From contig JAPSLO010000003.1 of assembly GCA_031180725.1 (NCBI GenBank), forward strand, positions 1-64,000: DNA of 64,000 bases. The letters run 5' to 3'. The notes beneath the pieces are model-generated. The model ran no database searches. It saw only the letters and a list, made by a program, of their open reading frames with translations, and was not told the origin of the DNA. A program made the translations under genes and the position numbers. Shown here in pieces: positions 25,457 through 34,176 of this stretch (the stretch's first letter is position 1; each line of letters begins with the position of its first letter). The stretch is from Roseomonas sp. GTDB taxonomy: Bacteria; Pseudomonadota; Alphaproteobacteria; Acetobacterales; Acetobacteraceae.

Positions 25457-26638
25457 ATGGAAGAGACTTGGCGCTGGTTCGGCCCGCTGGATGACGTGAC
25501 GCTGGAGGAAATCCGGCAGACCGGCGCGACCGGCATCGTCAACGCGCTGCACGAGATCCCCTATGGCGAGGTGTGGGAGGAGGAGGCGATCCGCGCCCGC
25601 CAGGCGATGATCGCGGCCGCCGGCCTGACCTGGCGCGTGGTGGAAAGCCTGCCGGTGCATGAGGATGTGAAGCGCGGGACCGGCGAATTGGACCGCATCT
25701 TCGACAACTACCGCACTTCGCTGCGCAACCTGGCGCGCTGCGGCATCCGCATCGTCTGCTACAACTTCATGCCGGTACTGGACTGGACGCGCACCGATCT
25801 CTCCTATCGCATGCCGACCGGCGCGGTGGCGCTGCGCTTCGATGCAGTGCGCCACGCAGCCTTCGACGTGCTGATGCTGCGGCGTAAGGGCGCCGAGGCC
25901 GACTACGCCCCGGCGCTGCTGGAGGCTGCCCGCAAGTGGTTCGCCGCCGCCAGCGAGACCGACAAGGCCTCGCTGCTGAATGCCATCATGGCCGGCCTGC
26001 CCGGCGCCTATGACCGCTACGACATCCCGGGGATGCAGCGCATCCTGGACAGCTATGCCGGGATGGATCGCGCCACGCTGAAAGCCAATTACGCGCGCTT
26101 CCTGCGCGAGGTGGTGCCCACGGCGGAGGAGCTGGGCATGCAGCTCTGCGTGCATCCGGATGATCCGCCGCGGGCGCTCTTCGGCCTGCCGCGCATCGTC
26201 TCCAACGCCCAGGATCTGCGTGACATCCTGGGCTTCGCGCCGAGCCCGGCCAACGGCATCACCTTCTGCACCGGCTCGCTCGGCGCAGGGGTGGCGAATG
26301 ACCTGCCGGCCATGGCGCGCGAATTCGCGCCAAATGTCGCATTCCTGCATCTGCGCAACGTGACGAAGGAGCCGGACGGGTCCTTCCACGAAGCCGACCA
26401 TCTGGGCGGCGACAACGACATGCCCGCGATCATCGCCGCCTTCCTGGCCGAGGAGGATCGCCGCCGGGCCGCAGGGCGCGGCGACGCCGAGATTCCCTTC
26501 CGGCCCGACCATGGCCATCAGATGCTGTCCGATTTCGGCCGCAGGACGCATCCCGGCTATCCGCTGGTCGGCCGCTTGCGGGGCCTGGCGGAGCTGCGCG
26601 GCGTGATCGCCGGCCTGCGCCACCGCCGGGCGGCATGA
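25457..26638 (+). CDS. uxuA: Mannonate dehydratase
   Basis: 393 residues, the usual UxuA length. Begins MEETWRWFGPLDDVTLEEIRQTGATGIVNALHEIPYGEVW and contains the family segments FNYMPVLDWTRTDL (here YNFMPVLDWTRTDL), LGMQLCVHPDDPPRALFGLPRIVSN, FCTGSLGAGVANDL, FLHLRNVTKEPDGSFHEADHLGGDNDM and FRPDHGHQMLSD, which include the metal ligands (Cys, His, Asp). It dehydrates D-mannonate to 2-keto-3-deoxygluconate. The kinase and aldolase that follow in the pathway are not in this window. uxuB overlaps its stop by four bases. Confidence 0.95.
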   Translation: MEETWRWFGPLDDVTLEEIRQTGATGIVNALHEIPYGEVWEEEAIRARQAMIAAAGLTWRVVESLPVHEDVKRGTGELDRIFDNYRTSLRNLARCGIRIVCYNFMPVLDWTRTDLSYRMPTGAVALRFDAVRHAAFDVLMLRRKGAEADYAPALLEAARKWFAAASETDKASLLNAIMAGLPGAYDRYDIPGMQRILDSYAGMDRATLKANYARFLREVVPTAEELGMQLCVHPDDPPRALFGLPRIVSNAQDLRDILGFAPSPANGITFCTGSLGAGVANDLPAMAREFAPNVAFLHLRNVTKEPDGSFHEADHLGGDNDMPAIIAAFLAEEDRRRAAGRGDAEIPFRPDHGHQMLSDFGRRTHPGYPLVGRLRGLAELRGVIAGLRHRRAA

Positions 26639-28080
26639 GCACGCGGCTGTCCGAGGCGCGGTTGGCCGCGCTGCCGGCCGGCGTGGGGCGGCCGGGCTAT
26701 GACCGCGCGGCCGTCACACCGGGCATCGTGCATCTAGGCCTCGGCGCCTTCCACCGGGCGCATCAGGCGCTGATGACGGAAGCCGTGCTGGAAGCCGGCG
26801 CGCGGGACTGGGGCATCACCGCCGCCAGCCTGCGCAGCCCGGAGACGCGGGATGCACTGGCGCCGCAGGACGGGCTCTACACCGTCGCCATCCGGCAGGA
26901 CGAGACGGAGAGGCTGCAGGTGGTGGGCGCGCTGCGCGACCTGCTTGTGGCGCCGGAGGATCCGGCCGCGCTGCTCACCGCGATGGAATCACCCTCGGTG
27001 CGCATCGTCAGCCTGACCGTGACGGAGAAGGGCTATTGCCACGATCCCGCCACCGGGGCACTGGACGAGGCGCATCCGGACATCCGGCATGACCTGGCCA
27101 ATCCTGCCGCGCCGCGCTCCGCCCCCGGCTTTATGGTGGAAGCGCTGCGCCGCCGCCGCGCGGCGGGTATCGCCCCCTTCACTGTGCTCTGCTGCGACAA
27201 TCTGCCGGCCAATGGCCATACCGTCCGGCGCATCGTCACGCGACTGGCGGCGCTGCGCGACGCCGATCTCGGACACTGGGTGGCGGGGGAGGTGGCCTTT
27301 CCCTCCACCATGGTGGACCGCATCGTGCCAGCCACCACGCCCGAGGACCGCGCGCGCATCGCGGCCGCGTTGGGCCTGGAGGATGCCTGGCCGGTGATCT
27401 GCGAAGCCTTCTGCCAGTGGGTGGTGGAGGACCACTTCCCCACCGGCCGGCCGGACTGGGCCATGGCAGGCGCCACCTTCGCTGCCGACGTCGCGCCCTT
27501 CGAGCTGATGAAACTGCGCATGCTGAACGGCGCGCATTCCGCCCTGGCCTATCTGGGCGGGTTGCGCGGGCACACCACCGTGGCCGAGGCCGCGGCCGAT
27601 CCGGTGGTGGCGCGCTACCTGGAAGGACTCTGGGCGGAGATCGCGCCCAGCGTGCCGGCGCCGCCGGGCGTGGCGCTGGAGGAGTATGCGGCGGCGCTCC
27701 TGGCGCGCTTCCGCAATCGTGCGCTGCGGCACCTGCTGGCGCAGATAGCCATGGACGGATCGCAGAAGCTGCCGCAGCGCCTGCTGGGCCCGGTGCGGGC
27801 GGCGCTGGAGGCGGGGCGGCCCATTCCTCACCTGGCGCTCGCCATCGCCGGCTGGATGCGCCATGTGGCGGTGGCGCCCGATCTGCGTGACCCAATGGCA
27901 TCGGCGTTGCGCGCCGCCGCGGGACCCGGGCTTTCGGATCCGCCTCGGCTGGTGGACGGGTTGCTGGGCGTTTCTGCTGTCTTTGGCGACGATCTGCCGC
28001 GTCGCCCTGCATTCCGCACGGCGCTGTTGGACGCGGTGCACCGGCTGCGCGGGCGGGACGGGAACGCCGCGCTGGGCTGA
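26635..28080 (+). CDS. uxuB: Mannitol dehydrogenase-family D-fructuronate reductase (mannonate oxidoreductase)
   Basis: 481 residues of the long-chain polyol dehydrogenase family. N-terminal IVHLGLGAFHRAHQALMTEAVLE is the NAD-binding start. The central TVLCCDNLPANGHTVRRIVTRLA, FPSTMVDRIVPATT, and the catalytic KLRMLNGAHSALAYLGGL (Lys and Asn-His) are present. Coupled to uxuA by overlap, so it most probably reduces D-fructuronate to D-mannonate. Mannitol or other polyols cannot be excluded by sequence. The open frame closes the plus-strand TRAP/uronate run. Confidence 0.9.
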   Translation: MSTRLSEARLAALPAGVGRPGYDRAAVTPGIVHLGLGAFHRAHQALMTEAVLEAGARDWGITAASLRSPETRDALAPQDGLYTVAIRQDETERLQVVGALRDLLVAPEDPAALLTAMESPSVRIVSLTVTEKGYCHDPATGALDEAHPDIRHDLANPAAPRSAPGFMVEALRRRRAAGIAPFTVLCCDNLPANGHTVRRIVTRLAALRDADLGHWVAGEVAFPSTMVDRIVPATTPEDRARIAAALGLEDAWPVICEAFCQWVVEDHFPTGRPDWAMAGATFAADVAPFELMKLRMLNGAHSALAYLGGLRGHTTVAEAAADPVVARYLEGLWAEIAPSVPAPPGVALEEYAAALLARFRNRALRHLLAQIAMDGSQKLPQRLLGPVRAALEAGRPIPHLALAIAGWMRHVAVAPDLRDPMASALRAAAGPGLSDPPRLVDGLLGVSAVFGDDLPRRPAFRTALLDAVHRLRGRDGNAALG

Positions 28081-28297
28081 AGGCGTTTCGTCCACGTCAC
28101 CGTCGGCGTTGCGCCGGCCGTTCCCTCGTACAGCGGCCGGTTCGCGTTTGTCTCTCATCCTCCGCCATGGCCGGCGAACGCGATGCCCCGCGATCTTGCG
28201 AATGTGACATTTTTATTGCAGACACATGAGGAGAGTTCGGCACCCTGATGAGGAAAGCCGGGCAGGTGCAGACCATGCCTGAAAAGCGGGAGGAAAC
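28081..28297. other. Intergenic region ahead of Fbp-type ABC operon
   Basis: 217 bases. A locally AT-rich stretch (about 28196-28230, with ATTTTTATTG) is probably the promoter of the ABC operon, but no confident -35/-10 pair was read. No gene seen. Confidence 0.4.
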
Positions 28298-29662
28298 ATG
28301 ACCGAGGGGCCAAGGCTGACGCGCCATTCCACGCGGCGTCGCGTGCTCTCGGCGGCCGCGGCGACCGCCGCTCTTCCGGTCGTCGGGCTGCGCGCCCAGG
28401 GCACGCTGGAACAGCGCGTGGTGATCATCACGAGCTTCTCGCGAGATGTCACCACGCCGTTCGTGCAGGCCTTCGAACGCCGCCATCCAGGCACGCGGGT
28501 GGAGGTGCAGAACCGCAGCACCACCGCCGCCGTCGCCGTCACCCGCGAGACTCGCAGCGCGCCGCCCGACCTGTTCTGGGCCAGCGCACCGGATGCCTTC
28601 GAGGTGCTGAAGGGCGCCAATCTGCTGGCGCGCCCTCAGGTGGATACCAGCGGCATCCCCGAACGCATCGGCGCCCAGCCGACGCATGACCCGCAGGGCC
28701 ACTATTTCGGCTTCGCTGTCTCCGGCTACGGCATCATGTACAACACGCGCTATCTGCGCGCGAACCGCCTGCCGGTGCCGAAGGAATGGGCGGACCTGAA
28801 GAACCCCATCTATCAGAATCATGTGGGCATCAGTTCGCCAAGCCGGTCCGGCACCACGCATCTCACTGTGGAGACCATCCTGCAGGGCGAGGGCTGGGAA
28901 CCCGGCTGGGCGCTGATGATGGAGATGGCCGGCAACTTCGCCCAGGTCTCCGACCGCAGCTTCGGCGTGCCGGATGCGGTGAACAGCGGGCAGTATGGCC
29001 TCGGCATCGTCATCGACTTCTTCGGCTTCGCCGCCAAGGCCTCAGGCTTCCCGGTGGAGTTCGTCTATCCCTCCGTCACCACGCTGGTGCCAGCGAACAT
29101 CGCCATGGTGGAAGGCGCGCGCAGCCCGAATGCGGCGCGAGCCTTCATTCAGTTCCTGCTCTCCCCGGAAGGGCAGGAGGTGCTGCTGGACCCGAAGGTG
29201 ATGCGCCTGCCGGTGCGACCGGAGACCTACGCCAAGGCACCGCAGGGCTTCCCCAACCCCTTCACCGACACCAGCCTGGGCGCCCGCGTGCGCTTCGACA
29301 ATGAACTGTCGGAGGCGCGCTACGAATTGCTGAACAGCCTGTTCGACCGCCTCATCACATTCCGCCTGCGGGAACTGACCGAGGCTTGGAAGGCGGTGCA
29401 TGCCGCGGAAGCCGCGCTGGCGCGGCGCGAGAATGCCGAGGGCCGCCGCCTGGTGGCGGAAGCACGCGCCAAGCTGACGCGCATCCCGGTCAGCGAGGCG
29501 CAGGCGAAGGACCCCGCCATCGCCGGCGCCTTCCAGCCCACGCGCCCCGACCGCCCCGCCGGCCCTCGTCAGGCGCAGTTGGAGGAGGAATGGGATCGCC
29601 ACGCCGTGGCGGCCTATGCCGAGGCGAAGCAACTGGCCGAACGCGCCCAGCGCGCGCGCTGA
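28298..29662 (+). CDS. Iron-type (Fbp/PhnS-like) extracellular solute-binding protein with C-terminal extension
   Basis: 454 residues. A signal region STRRRVLSAAAATAALPVVGLRAQG precedes a type-2 binding fold: VVIITSFSRDVTTPFVQAFERRHPGTRVEVQNRSTTA, PPDLFWASAPDAFEVLKGANLL, YYFGFAVSGYGIMYNTRYL, NPIYQNHVGISSPSRSGTTHLTVETILQGEGW. From about residue 350 the chain continues as a ~100-residue charged, Ala-rich, probably helical tail (LREL TEAWKAVHAAEAALARRENAEGRRLVAEARAKL), which ordinary Fbp receptors of ~330 residues lack. Strong GGGAGGAAAC box before the ATG. First gene of an ABC operon; ligand could be ferric iron, a phosphonate or a sugar phosphate. Confidence 0.87.
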   Translation: MTEGPRLTRHSTRRRVLSAAAATAALPVVGLRAQGTLEQRVVIITSFSRDVTTPFVQAFERRHPGTRVEVQNRSTTAAVAVTRETRSAPPDLFWASAPDAFEVLKGANLLARPQVDTSGIPERIGAQPTHDPQGHYFGFAVSGYGIMYNTRYLRANRLPVPKEWADLKNPIYQNHVGISSPSRSGTTHLTVETILQGEGWEPGWALMMEMAGNFAQVSDRSFGVPDAVNSGQYGLGIVIDFFGFAAKASGFPVEFVYPSVTTLVPANIAMVEGARSPNAARAFIQFLLSPEGQEVLLDPKVMRLPVRPETYAKAPQGFPNPFTDTSLGARVRFDNELSEARYELLNSLFDRLITFRLRELTEAWKAVHAAEAALARRENAEGRRLVAEARAKLTRIPVSEAQAKDPAIAGAFQPTRPDRPAGPRQAQLEEEWDRHAVAAYAEAKQLAERAQRAR

Positions 29663-29671
29663 TCGCTGCCT

Positions 29672-31411
29672 ATGTCCGCCACTGCCTTGCCGGCTGCCCG
29701 CGCCCGCCCCTGGCGGGCGCGGTTGCGCTTCGAAGCCTCGCCCTTGCAGGTGGTGGTGGCGCTGCTGGTGCTTGCCTTTCTGCTGGCCTTCCTGGTGGTG
29801 CCTGTGGCGCGCGTCTTCGTCGCCGCCTTCGCCGCGCCAGAAGGCGGCTTCACCCTGATCCATTTCGCGGACTTCTTCCGCACCAGCCTGTTCATCGAGA
29901 GCTTCTGGAACAGCGCCTATGTCGCGGCAATGAGCGTGGTGGTCGCCAGCCTCATAGCCGTGCCGCTGGCGGTGATCCTGGCGCGCCATCGCTTTCCCGG
30001 CGCGGCGCTGATCAACACGCTGGGCGTGCTGCCACTGGTGATGCCGCCCTTCGTGGGGGCGGTGGCGATGCAGCTCGTCTTCGGCCGCAACGGCACGGTG
30101 AACCTGCTGCTGATGGACTGGTTCGACCTGCGCTTGCCATTGATGGAAGGCCTGAACGGCGTGGTCTTCGTGCAGGCGCTGCACTACTTCCCGTTCATCC
30201 TGATGAACCTGACCGCTTCGCTGTCCAACATCGATGTCTCGATGGAGGAGGCGGGGCAGAATCTCGGTGCGCGCGGCTTTACCCTGCTGCGTACCGTCGT
30301 GCTGCCGCTGGCGCTGCCTGGATACCTTGCCGGCGCCAGCCTGGTCTTCGTGAAGGTCTTCGACGACCTGGCGACGCCGCTGCTGCTGAACGTGACGAAT
30401 ATGTTGGCGCCGCAAGCCTATCTGCGCGTCACCTCCGTCGGGCTGAACGACCCGACCGGTTATGTGATCAGCGTCATCCTGATGGTGGTCTCGGTGGCCG
30501 CCATGGTGGGCGCGGCGCTGTTGATGCGCGGGCGGGACTACGCCACGCAGCAGCGCGGCGGCGGGGGGCTCGCACGGCGGCCGCTCAGCCGCATCGGCAT
30601 GCTGCTGGCCTGGTGCTTCGTGGTGCCGGTGCTGGTGCTGGTTCTCGCGCCGCATATCGGCATCCTGCTTCTCTCCCTCGCCACCATCTGGTCTTACAGC
30701 CCGCTGCCGGACGACTTCACCCTGGCGCATTACGGCACGGTGCTGGTCTCCACCCCGCAGTTCCTGACCAACACGCTGCTCTATTGCGGGGCGGCGGGGC
30801 TGATCGACGTGGTGCTTGGCGTGGCCATCGCCTGGCTGGTGCTGAGGACGAAGTTGCCAGGGCGCAAGCTGCTGGATCTCGCGGCCATGTCGGCCCTGGC
30901 CGTGCCGGGGCTGGTGCTCGGCATCGGCATCCTGCGCACCTATTTCGACGTGGAACTGCCGGATGGCACGTCGCTCGCCACCTCCGGCCTGATGCTGGCG
31001 CTGGTCTATGCGGTGCGGCGGCTGCCCTATGCGCTGCGGGCGGCCACTGCCGCCCTTCAGCAGGTGCATCGCAGCCTGGAGGAAGCGGCCGAGAACCTGG
31101 GCGCCGGCAAGGCGACCACGCTGCTGCGCATCGTCGTGCCGCTGATGGCCGGCGGCCTGGCTGCCGCCTTCGTCACCAGCTTCGCTACCGCCGCGGTGGA
31201 GCTTTCCGCGACGCTGGTGCTGGCCGCGCGCGATACCTCGGCGCCGCTCTCCTACGGCATCTATGTCTACATGCAGAGCCCGGCCGGCCGCGGGCCCGGC
31301 GCGGCGCTTGGCGTCATCGCGGTGGTGACGGTCGCCATCTGCACCTTCGCCGCCCACCGCATCGCCGAACGCGAACGCGCCCGCCGCAGCCGGGGAGGAA
31401 CCAGCGCATGA
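29672..31411 (+). CDS. ABC transporter permease, fused two-domain (FbpB type)
   Basis: 579 residues made of two similar membrane halves. The first EAA loop is EEAGQNLGARGFTLLRTVVLPLALPGYLAG (about residues 190-220), the second EEAAENLGAGKATTLLRIVVPLMAGGL (about 470-497). About twelve hydrophobic helices. Fused permeases of this sort serve ferric, thiamine or phosphonate importers. Nine bases after the binding protein gene; its TGA overlaps the ATPase ATG by four bases. Confidence 0.92.
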   Translation: MSATALPAARARPWRARLRFEASPLQVVVALLVLAFLLAFLVVPVARVFVAAFAAPEGGFTLIHFADFFRTSLFIESFWNSAYVAAMSVVVASLIAVPLAVILARHRFPGAALINTLGVLPLVMPPFVGAVAMQLVFGRNGTVNLLLMDWFDLRLPLMEGLNGVVFVQALHYFPFILMNLTASLSNIDVSMEEAGQNLGARGFTLLRTVVLPLALPGYLAGASLVFVKVFDDLATPLLLNVTNMLAPQAYLRVTSVGLNDPTGYVISVILMVVSVAAMVGAALLMRGRDYATQQRGGGGLARRPLSRIGMLLAWCFVVPVLVLVLAPHIGILLLSLATIWSYSPLPDDFTLAHYGTVLVSTPQFLTNTLLYCGAAGLIDVVLGVAIAWLVLRTKLPGRKLLDLAAMSALAVPGLVLGIGILRTYFDVELPDGTSLATSGLMLALVYAVRRLPYALRAATAALQQVHRSLEEAAENLGAGKATTLLRIVVPLMAGGLAAAFVTSFATAAVELSATLVLAARDTSAPLSYGIYVYMQSPAGRGPGAALGVIAVVTVAICTFAAHRIAERERARRSRGGTSA

Positions 31412-32448
31412 CCATTCCGGGCGTCGAGATCGAGCATGTCTCCTTCGGCTACGGCGCGACGCGCGTGCTTGAGGATGTGTCGCTTTCGATCCGCAAGGGC
31501 GAGTTCTTCGCCTTCCTCGGCCCCTCGGGCAGCGGCAAGACCACGCTGCTGCGGCTGATCGCAGGCTTCGGGATGCCGGATTCCGGGCGCATCCGGATCA
31601 ATGGCCGCGATGCCACCAGGGAACCGCCCTGGGCGCGCAGTGTCGGGCTGGTGTTCCAGAACTACGCGCTGTGGCCGCATATGACGGTGGCGAAGAATGT
31701 CGCCTTTGGCCTGGAACGCCGCGGCGTGGGCCGGGCGGAGCGCGAGCGGCGCGTGAAGGCGGCCCTCGAGCTGGTGGGGCTGGCGCATCTGATGGATCGC
31801 CGCCCCGCGCAGCTTTCCGGTGGCCAGCAGCAGCGCGTGGCTATCGCCCGCACCCTGGCGATCGAGCCCGAGGTGCTGCTGCTGGACGAACCGCTGTCCA
31901 ACCTTGATGCCGGGCTGCGCGCCGGCGTGCGGGCGGAGCTGGTGGAACTGCAGCGCCGCCTCGGCCTGACCACCATACTGGTCACCCATGACCAGGAGGA
32001 GGCGAATGCCGCGGCCGACCGCATGGCCGTGCTGAACGAGGGGCGGGTGCTGCAGGTGGGCGCGCCGGCCGAGCTGTACGACCGCCCCGCCAACCGCTTC
32101 GTCGCGGGCTTCCTCGGCACCGCCAACCTGATCGAGGGCGAGTTGGGCGCGGATGGGTTCCGCGCCGGCGGCGTCGCGCTGCCAGTGATGGCAGGACCAC
32201 CGGGCCGCGCCGTGCTGGCACTGCGCCCGCAGGCCATCACGCTGCGGCGTGACGGCGGCGGCATGCTGCCGGCGCGCGTGCTGCGGGCCGAATTCCTGGG
32301 CACTCATGTCCGCTACACGCTGGAAGCAGGGCAGGGGCTGCGGCTGACCGCGGAGGAGCCGCATCTGCGCGGCCTGGACCCGCTGCCGCCTGGTACTCCC
32401 GTGGGGCTCGCCATCGATCCCGCGCAGGCCACGCTGCTGCGCGCGTGA
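31408..32448 (+). CDS. ABC transporter ATP-binding protein (FbpC/PotA-like)
   Basis: 346 residues with Walker A GPSGSGKTTLLRLI, Q-loop VFQNYALWPHMTVAKNVAFGL, signature LSGGQQQRVAIARTLA, Walker B LLLDEPLSNLDAGL and VTHDQEEANAAADRM. The last ~110 residues form a TOBE domain (VLALRPQAITLRRDGGGMLPARVLRAEFLGTHVRYTLE). It supplies energy to the fused permease. The start at 31408 fits the ATGA overlap and GGGGAGGAA upstream; a far longer upstream frame over the permease gene is a shadow. Confidence 0.94.
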   Translation: MTIPGVEIEHVSFGYGATRVLEDVSLSIRKGEFFAFLGPSGSGKTTLLRLIAGFGMPDSGRIRINGRDATREPPWARSVGLVFQNYALWPHMTVAKNVAFGLERRGVGRAERERRVKAALELVGLAHLMDRRPAQLSGGQQQRVAIARTLAIEPEVLLLDEPLSNLDAGLRAGVRAELVELQRRLGLTTILVTHDQEEANAAADRMAVLNEGRVLQVGAPAELYDRPANRFVAGFLGTANLIEGELGADGFRAGGVALPVMAGPPGRAVLALRPQAITLRRDGGGMLPARVLRAEFLGTHVRYTLEAGQGLRLTAEEPHLRGLDPLPPGTPVGLAIDPAQATLLRA

Positions 32449-32639
32449 GCAGGAGAGAAGCACCAGGGGCGAAGTCGTCTGCCGCTGGCCACGACTGGGC
32501 CGGCTGACACGGCGCGTGCTTGGCAAAGACATGAGCGTGGCGCAGAATTTCCGGGCGTGGAACTTGCGCGGCCCCAAGGGGGCGGGCCCTTCCCGGGATT
32601 CAGCGGCCTGGCACGGTGCCTACCCGGTGTGTCCTTATG

Positions 32640-33031
32640 CCGGTCGGCGGTCCAGATCGATGAAGAAGCGCAGCAGCTAGCCGTCGGGATCGGCCAGGAC
32701 GGATGGCCTGTTGCCCCGCTCGGTGTCGTCGTGGCAGTAGCGGCGCCCCTCCAGCGGTCCAGTCTTGCTGCCTGCACCCTGCGTACAGGGCGTCCACATC
32801 CGGTATCCTGATCGGGAAGTTCATCCCTCGTCCGAAGGGGTGTTCGAGCGCGGCGGTGCGGAAGCGCTGGCCCGGCCCGCCGCCCTCCCCCGGCATCCGA
32901 TGCACATCCTCGCGGGCCAGGCAGGCGAAGCGCCCCTCCGGGCGCCGCGGAAGCCGAGCAGACACGGCCGCCGAGCGCTCCAGATCCGCCACGTCGAATT
33001 CGGGCACCACGGGCGGCGATCCGATCTGCAT
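32640..33031 (-). pseudogene. Decayed VOC/glyoxalase-bleomycin resistance-like gene
   Basis: Pieces of one small VOC-fold protein are spread over two reading frames. From the ATG at 33029-33031, VVPEFDVADLERSA is followed by a compressed stretch (one frame reads SARLPRRPEGRFACLARED, another LLGFRGARR) and then FRTAALEHPFGRGMNFPIRIPDVDALYA. The reading then shifts to give RYCHDDTERGNRPSVLADPDG, an in-frame TAG at 32677-32679 where the family has a tyrosine codon, and LLRFFIDLDRRP. So at least one frameshift, an internal loss and one stop mutation are present. A recent loss is likely because the fragments are still easy to read. Sequencing error could explain frameshifts but less easily the stop. 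Confidence 0.75.
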
Positions 33032-33106
33032 GGTGCAGCATAGCCGGACCGGCGGTGGCCATCGTAGGGAAGGCGGGAGAGCGGGCGGCGCCCTCCCGGC
33101 CATGCG

Positions 33107-33892
33107 TCAGGCGTAGGCGCGTTCCACCAGCGGGCCCGGGGCCGGCACGGCCGCGATCTCACGGATGATCTTGCGCTTCACCGCCGTCTCGAAGGCGTCG
33201 AAGCCCTCAGCGACCATCAGGAAGGCGCCGGGACCGCCGATCACCTCCGTGCGGTAATAGTCGTCCAGCGGCGGCAGGCCGGCGGCCCAGGGCTGCGGGG
33301 TCTTGTCCAGCACCGCCAGGCCGTTCAGCACGATGCCCTTGGCCAGCGCCTCGGACCGCGCATCGGCCAGCGGGCGGCCGGAGTTGTTGACGCCGTCGCC
33401 GGAGATGTCCACGACCCGGCGCGTGCCCTCATAGCCGCGGCCGAACAGGCCGCTGGCGAAGTCGATGGCGCCGGAGATGGAGGTATAGAGCCAGGTGCGG
33501 CGCGGGGCGGCATCGATGGCCTGGGCCACGCGCTCGGCCGTGTCGGGGCCGTCGATCTTCATCCAGGGCACCAGGTGTTCCTGGATGTGCCAGTCCGACC
33601 AGGTGAACATGGTGACGGCGATCTGGCCGAGCGGTCCGCCGGAGATGCCTTCGATCAGACGCTGGTCACGGAAGGCGGCGGCATAGCCGCGAAACTGCAT
33701 CTCCTGCTCTTCCTGGTCCACCGAGCGGCTGACATCCACGGCGAGGACCAGTTCCACGTCCACCGGCTCAGGTTCATTGGCCAGGAGTGGGCGAGAGAGG
33801 AGGGCGGGGACCGCCAGGGCGCCGCCGACAAAGAGACGACGGGAGATCCGGCGTCCGGCGGGCGAGGTGATGGACAGAGGCTTGTCCGGCAT
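33107..33892 (-). CDS. DUF1194 family secreted VWA-like protein
   Basis: 261 residues. A twin-arginine-like leader GRRISRRLFVGGALAVPALLSRPLLA is followed by VDVELVLAVDVSRSVDQEEQEMQFRGYAAAFRD, a von Willebrand A-type start with the metal site DxSxS (DVSRS). VDISGDGVNNSGRPLADAR carries the distal Asp of the fold. This is the DUF1194 family, common in alphaproteobacteria, function unknown. Single gene, not linked to the OmpA array or ABC operon. Confidence 0.85.
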   Translation of the reverse strand: MPDKPLSITSPAGRRISRRLFVGGALAVPALLSRPLLANEPEPVDVELVLAVDVSRSVDQEEQEMQFRGYAAAFRDQRLIEGISGGPLGQIAVTMFTWSDWHIQEHLVPWMKIDGPDTAERVAQAIDAAPRRTWLYTSISGAIDFASGLFGRGYEGTRRVVDISGDGVNNSGRPLADARSEALAKGIVLNGLAVLDKTPQPWAAGLPPLDDYYRTEVIGGPGAFLMVAEGFDAFETAVKRKIIREIAAVPAPGPLVERAYA

Positions 33893-34126
33893 GATCGGTC
33901 AGTCCTTTCGAACCGTCTTGGCCGAGTGCCTGCGTAACTCCCTTGCGCTTACTAGGGCCGGAACTGACCCTCGTCTTGTCGTTTTTCTTGGCAAACGCAT
34001 CGAGTCGCGCCGCAATCTGCCTAAGGGAGGGGCTGCGAAGACCTCCTTGCCCGGTTTCTGGGCGAGACTTGTGCGGTGCAGCAAAGAGGTAGATAGAGCC
34101 CGCACCAGTCGCGCGCAAATGAAAAA

Positions 34127-34146
34127 GGGGCGCCTTTCGGCGCCCC
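34127..34146 (-). terminator. Rho-independent terminator of ompA-like gene 1
   Basis: Eight-base-pair stem GGGGCGCC (34127-34134) / GGCGCCCC (34139-34146) with a four-base loop. The bases next to it (34122-34126, AAAAA on the plus strand) give the T run for minus-strand transcripts. It lies 31 bases past the ompA-like gene 1 stop. Confidence 0.85.
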
Positions 34147-34176
34147 CACCCATGCCTTGTCAGCATGGTTCCGCGA

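Noticed and set aside
29042-31357. A 771-codon open frame on the minus strand opposite the Fbp-type ABC genes
   Set aside because: It is antisense to two well-supported genes, is dominated by Gln/His/Arg/Gly as expected from the complement of high-GC coding DNA, and has no family motifs.
29386-32448. A 1020-codon plus-strand frame ending in the Fbp-type ATPase
   Set aside because: Only the last 346 residues show ATPase motifs; the earlier part is out of frame with the fused permease gene.
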